Origin: an uncultured Ruminococcus sp.
GTDB taxonomy: Bacteria; Bacillota; Clostridia; Oscillospirales; Ruminococcaceae
NCBI GenBank assembly: GCA_900553675.1
Contig: USEH01000074.1
Location: 1 to 9,961 of the forward strand
Direction: 5' to 3'
Length of the DNA: 9,961 bases
Both the position numbers and the translations under genes were made by a program. Below are positions 7,131 to 9,961 of this stretch, one piece after another; the stretch's first letter is position 1, and every line of letters begins with the position of its first letter. Under the pieces are notes generated by a model. It made no database searches. It worked only from the letters and a program-made list of their open reading frames with translations, and was not told where the DNA came from.

Positions 7131-7138
7131 CTCCTTTT
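7131..7138 (-). promoter_or_regulatory. Shine-Dalgarno site of the OB-fold lipoprotein
   Basis: On the minus strand this reads AAAAGGAG, ten bases before the ATG at 7120. It confirms the start, which also begins a classic lipoprotein signal peptide. Confidence 0.8.
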
Positions 7139-7176
7139 TAATTTTTGGAAGACTTTTCGTCCACCAAATTGAAAAT

Positions 7177-7205
7177 ATTATAGCATAAACAAATCGATAC
7201 ATCAA
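7177..7205 (-). promoter_or_regulatory. Sigma-A promoter with extended -10
   Basis: On the minus strand the -35 box is TTGATG (7200-7205, 4 of 6 to TTGACA) and the -10 box is TATAAT (7177-7182, exact), with a 17-base spacer. The bases TGC directly before TATAAT make an extended -10. Expected transcription start is near 7170, giving a leader of about 50 bases before the lipoprotein ATG at 7120. It is the best promoter in the window. Confidence 0.88.
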
Positions 7206-7233
7206 GCATTTTTCCGATTTTTATTAAATATCA

Positions 7234-8826
7234 TTAATTTTTTCGTTTTTTAAGCCTTTCGATTATGACATATGCAAGAATAATTATCCACGCTGCGCCG
7301 AGGCACACAAGCAGCCATACCGACATCGCAGGCAAAGGACCTAAATCATTCTTGCCGGAATTGAGCACTCCACCCTGATTTAAGCGATACAGCGAGGTTA
7401 CATCTGCGAAAAGCTCCTCCATATATTCTTCGTCGACCGTTTCGCCGCGCCTTATCGATTTGGTGACGTTTTCTATCAGCTGTCCCGCAGCGTCGCGCAG
7501 GGAAGCCGAGCCATTGAATACCGGAGTTACAAAGGTTTTGTCAACGTTTTCAATAAGGAGCTTTGAAGCCTTTATTTTGATGTCATAGTGAAGCGAATCG
7601 TCCGCTCCTTCGGCTTCAATATACTGTCTGTACTCGTCCGACTCCTGCGCCTTGGAGGTTACGGGGACATATCCCTCAGTCTGGGCATAGGCAGTCTGAA
7701 CTTCGTTTGTAAGAAGATACTGGCAGAACAGCCATGAGGCTAAAACCTCCTGCGAATCGGGCTTGTTGAATATGCAGATGGAAGGTCCCTGAGATATCAT
7801 CTGAGGGTTATCGGGGTCGACCTGCGGAATCATCCGCACTGCAGTTTCAAACTCGACAAACTTGTCCTCGGCGATATCCGAAAGGGGAGCGTGCGAACCC
7901 ATCCATGTGGCTCCGGCGGTGGAGTCTATTGCAAAAACACACTGTCCGGCGTTCAGAAAGTTTGCGGGATAGCTCGAAATCTTAAAGGTGGAAAATGCAC
8001 CCTTCTCAACGTGAGAAGCTATGGTGTACAAAAAGTCCCTTGTGGTGTCGTTGAATATGCCAATCTCGCCAAAGCTGCTCGAATACTTTGCGCCGCTCTG
8101 CTTAAGGTACTGTATCATCATGTTGTCGGTGGACTTGTAGATAAACGGTATCATTACCTTCTGACCGTTTAATAGATATGTGCCGCTTGAATCCTTTTTT
8201 GCAGCAGCGTCGGCGACCTCCCACATAAAGTCCCATGTGACAATATCGGGAATCTCGTAGCCCAGCTTTTCAACGTATGTCTTGTTGATGTAAAGTGCCT
8301 CGGTCGAGCGCATGAAGGGGACGGCGTAGTGCGTTCCGCTTAAAATACACTCGTTTAAAAAGCTCTCGATTATTTCAGACTGCTTCGGCGAATCGAATTT
8401 CACCTCAGAGCCGCCTAATCCGTACTTCTCATCCGCAAACAGCGAATCCAGCGGAACAACCGTGTTTTCACCGGTCAGATAGGTTGCGATGTGATCGGGG
8501 TAGGTTATGCAAACGTTCGGGGTGGTTCCGGTTGCGATGTTTGTTATAACGTCGTTGTAAATCCTGCCGTAATCGGTGTAAAGCCGCAAATTTATATTTA
8601 TGTTGGGATATAGCTTTTCAAAATCCGCGATAGACTTTTCGTAAATGGCAGTCTGGGTCTTGTTGGTGTCGTTTTTTGCCCAGAATGTAAGCTCGTAATC
8701 GCGTGATTCGTCAAATTCCGCGGGGATATTGAAAGCCTCGGTCTTTCGCGAGCCGTGACAGCCTGTAAAGGTAAAACAGCTTACAGCAATAACAGCCGCG
8801 CAGAGGATAGAAAAAGTTCTTTTCAT
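7234..8826 (-). CDS. ABC transporter substrate-binding lipoprotein (CUT1 type) with C-terminal membrane helix
   Basis: This is the binding protein of a carbohydrate-type importer, 530 residues, longer than the roughly 420-450 usual for the family. The signal peptide ends in the lipobox F-T-G-C with Cys23. The fold of family-1 binding proteins is visible: YELTFWAKND (44-53), FEKLYPNININLRL (69-82), ATGTTPNVCITYP (98-110), HYAVPFMRSTEALYINK (166-182), LGYEIPDIVTWDFMWE (188-203), and later AIDSTAGATWMG (299-310) and ASWLFCQYLLT (363-373). Unusually, the C-terminus adds a hydrophobic helix at about 500-521 followed by the basic tail ERLKKRKN, so the mature protein may be fixed to the membrane at both ends. 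The start ATG overlaps the stop of the MalG-like permease gene (ATGA), with GAGAGGGGG at 8836-8844 as ribosome site. The substrate is likely a sugar or oligosaccharide by family, but cannot be specified. Confidence 0.92.
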   Translation of the reverse strand: MKRTFSILCAAVIAVSCFTFTGCHGSRKTEAFNIPAEFDESRDYELTFWAKNDTNKTQTAIYEKSIADFEKLYPNININLRLYTDYGRIYNDVITNIATGTTPNVCITYPDHIATYLTGENTVVPLDSLFADEKYGLGGSEVKFDSPKQSEIIESFLNECILSGTHYAVPFMRSTEALYINKTYVEKLGYEIPDIVTWDFMWEVADAAAKKDSSGTYLLNGQKVMIPFIYKSTDNMMIQYLKQSGAKYSSSFGEIGIFNDTTRDFLYTIASHVEKGAFSTFKISSYPANFLNAGQCVFAIDSTAGATWMGSHAPLSDIAEDKFVEFETAVRMIPQVDPDNPQMISQGPSICIFNKPDSQEVLASWLFCQYLLTNEVQTAYAQTEGYVPVTSKAQESDEYRQYIEAEGADDSLHYDIKIKASKLLIENVDKTFVTPVFNGSASLRDAAGQLIENVTKSIRRGETVDEEYMEELFADVTSLYRLNQGGVLNSGKNDLGPLPAMSVWLLVCLGAAWIIILAYVIIERLKKRKN

Positions 8827-9692
8827 CCCTTTGTTCCCCCTCTCGAAACGCCTTCCATTATCTTATTTCTGAAAATAAGGAAGATGATTATAAGCGGGAT
8901 GGATATAACCACAACCGCCGCCATCATAGCGGGGATGTTCTCTCTTCCGAAGCCGTTTTCGCGGATCTCCTGTATGCCGTTTGAAACAAGATAGTAATTC
9001 GGATCGTCGGTGATAAGCCTTGGCCAGACGTATGAGTTCCAGCACTCTATAACCTTAAGAATCGTGACCGTTATGACCGTAGGGCGGCAAATTGGAATCA
9101 TAATCCGGCAGAGATACTTGAAATCTGAGGTGCCGTCAACCTTGGCGGCGTAATACAGCTCATCAGGTACCTGCGCGAAATTCTCTTTTAACAGGTAGAT
9201 GTAGAACACCGAGGTAACGGAGGGAAGTATAAGTCCTGCAAAGGTGTTTCGCATGTCAAGATTTGTGATAGTCGTAAAGTTTGTGATTACAACCAGCTCG
9301 CTGGGAATCATCATCAAGGCTAAAAACAGCGAGAACACAAGATTCTTTCCCGGGAAATTCATCCGCGCAAAGGCGTATGCCGCAAGTATTGTCACAACAA
9401 GCATGATTGCGGTGGTTATCACGGTGAAAATCAGCGTGTTAAGAAAGTACTTTGCAAGCGGAACAGCTGTAAAAGCGTCGATATAGTTCTGAATAGTGGG
9501 GGACAGGGTGAAAAATTTGGGGATATATTCCGAGTTGTAGGAGCTGTAGCTCTTAAAGGATGTAAGTATCATCCAGTAAAACGGGAACAGCACCATTACC
9601 GCCCACAGAGCAAGCATAATGTATATAAAGATATTAAATGCGGTGCGCCTGCGCTTTGCAGACTTTTCCAATGCTTCAATGCTTTTTGACAT
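8823..9692 (-). CDS. ABC sugar transporter permease, MalG-like (CUT1)
   Basis: This is the second inner-membrane subunit of the importer, 289 residues, normal for MalG-type permeases. Membrane helices are predicted near 20-42, 85-108, 116-138, 149-168, 205-222 and 255-275. The family's EAA loop, which docks the ATPase, is seen at about 177-200 as DELYYAAKVDGTSDF followed by IMIP; the usual first Glu is Tyr, while the central A-A and D-G are kept. The C-terminus (MEGVSRGGTKG) is typical of the family. The gene starts 15 bases after the MalF-like gene, with GGGGG at 9701-9705 as a modest ribosome site, and overlaps the binding-protein gene by four bases, so all three form one operon. No ATPase gene is visible; many Firmicutes CUT1 importers share a general ATPase such as MsmX encoded elsewhere. 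Confidence 0.95.
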   Translation of the reverse strand: MSKSIEALEKSAKRRRTAFNIFIYIMLALWAVMVLFPFYWMILTSFKSYSSYNSEYIPKFFTLSPTIQNYIDAFTAVPLAKYFLNTLIFTVITTAIMLVVTILAAYAFARMNFPGKNLVFSLFLALMMIPSELVVITNFTTITNLDMRNTFAGLILPSVTSVFYIYLLKENFAQVPDELYYAAKVDGTSDFKYLCRIMIPICRPTVITVTILKVIECWNSYVWPRLITDDPNYYLVSNGIQEIRENGFGRENIPAMMAAVVVISIPLIIIFLIFRNKIMEGVSRGGTKG

Positions 9693-9707
9693 ACTTTTCG
9701 CCCCCGA

Positions 9708-9961
9708 TCAATAGTAAACGTGCTTTTTGCTGACAAGCAGATTGATAACCGTGATTGTCAGCACGATTGCAAACAGCACAATAGCCGCCGCCGAAGCATA
9801 TGAGGGATATCCGCCGCTGTTGCCGTACAGCATATCGTAGATGTAGCCCACTATCGTGTTCATTTCGGAGGCGTTGAGGTCGGTTCCGAACAGCGCAACG
9901 GCGTCGCTGTAGGCTTTGAACGCACCTATAAAGCCTGTTATAACAAGGTAGAATATCATGG
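9708..9961 (-). CDS. ABC sugar transporter permease, MalF-like (CUT1), C-terminal part only
   Basis: Only the last 84 or so residues are inside the window; the frame runs off the right edge. The Met at 9957-9959 is almost certainly internal, because the visible sequence IFYLVITGFIGAFKAYSDAV is the block that follows the EAA loop in MalF-type permeases (helix, then F-x-x-Y/F and so on). The last membrane helix (AAAIVLFAIVLTITVINLLV) and the short basic tail SKKHVYY complete the protein. With the MalG-like permease 15 bases downstream it would form the heterodimeric channel. Family call is by pattern and context. Confidence 0.85.
   Translation of the reverse strand, partial: MIFYLVITGFIGAFKAYSDAVALFGTDLNASEMNTIVGYIYDMLYGNSGGYPSYASAAAIVLFAIVLTITVINLLVSKKHVYY

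Overview
The window reads as a chromosomal segment of a Gram-positive, endospore-forming member of the Clostridia, probably Oscillospiraceae/Ruminococcaceae. That placement is inferred from gene content and style: a PASTA-domain Ser/Thr kinase next to rsgA and spoVM, several lipobox lipoproteins, purine-rich Shine-Dalgarno sites and moderate G+C. No rRNA, tRNA, CRISPR array, insertion sequence, phage gene or riboswitch was recognised. No stretch over about 300 bases lacks a gene.

Left part (1-3135, + strand): a housekeeping/sporulation cluster. It opens inside a PrkC-type membrane kinase whose 5' end lies outside the window. Nine bases later comes the ribosome-assembly GTPase gene rsgA. After 84 bases comes a 29-codon gene that I identify as spoVM, the amphipathic peptide that marks the forespore membrane for spore-coat assembly. 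A strong intrinsic terminator closes the cluster. Bacillus subtilis has rpe and thiN between rsgA and spoVM; here both are absent.

Middle (3136-6260, + strand): a long ABC-2-type permease frame that lacks a credible start and appears cut at both ends, then a lipoprotein with a probable beta-propeller-like repeat body and a C-x4-C-x-H-x5-C motif. No ATPase partner is present. A hairpin between convergent genes follows; its U-tract favours the minus-strand transcript.

Right part (6290-9961, - strand): from right to left, the end of a MalF-like permease, a MalG-like permease and an unusual substrate-binding lipoprotein with an added C-terminal membrane helix. Together they form a carbohydrate-type (CUT1) importer operon without its own ATPase. 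Only 28 bases after it lies a near-consensus extended -10 promoter driving a single small secreted lipoprotein with two OB-fold-like units. Its promoter, ribosome site, codon choice and terminator all point to high expression.

I do not see a clear new defence or mobile system. The most notable points are the hidden spoVM gene, the double-truncated permease shown by its own internal duplication, the doubly anchored binding protein and the highly expressed OB-fold lipoprotein.
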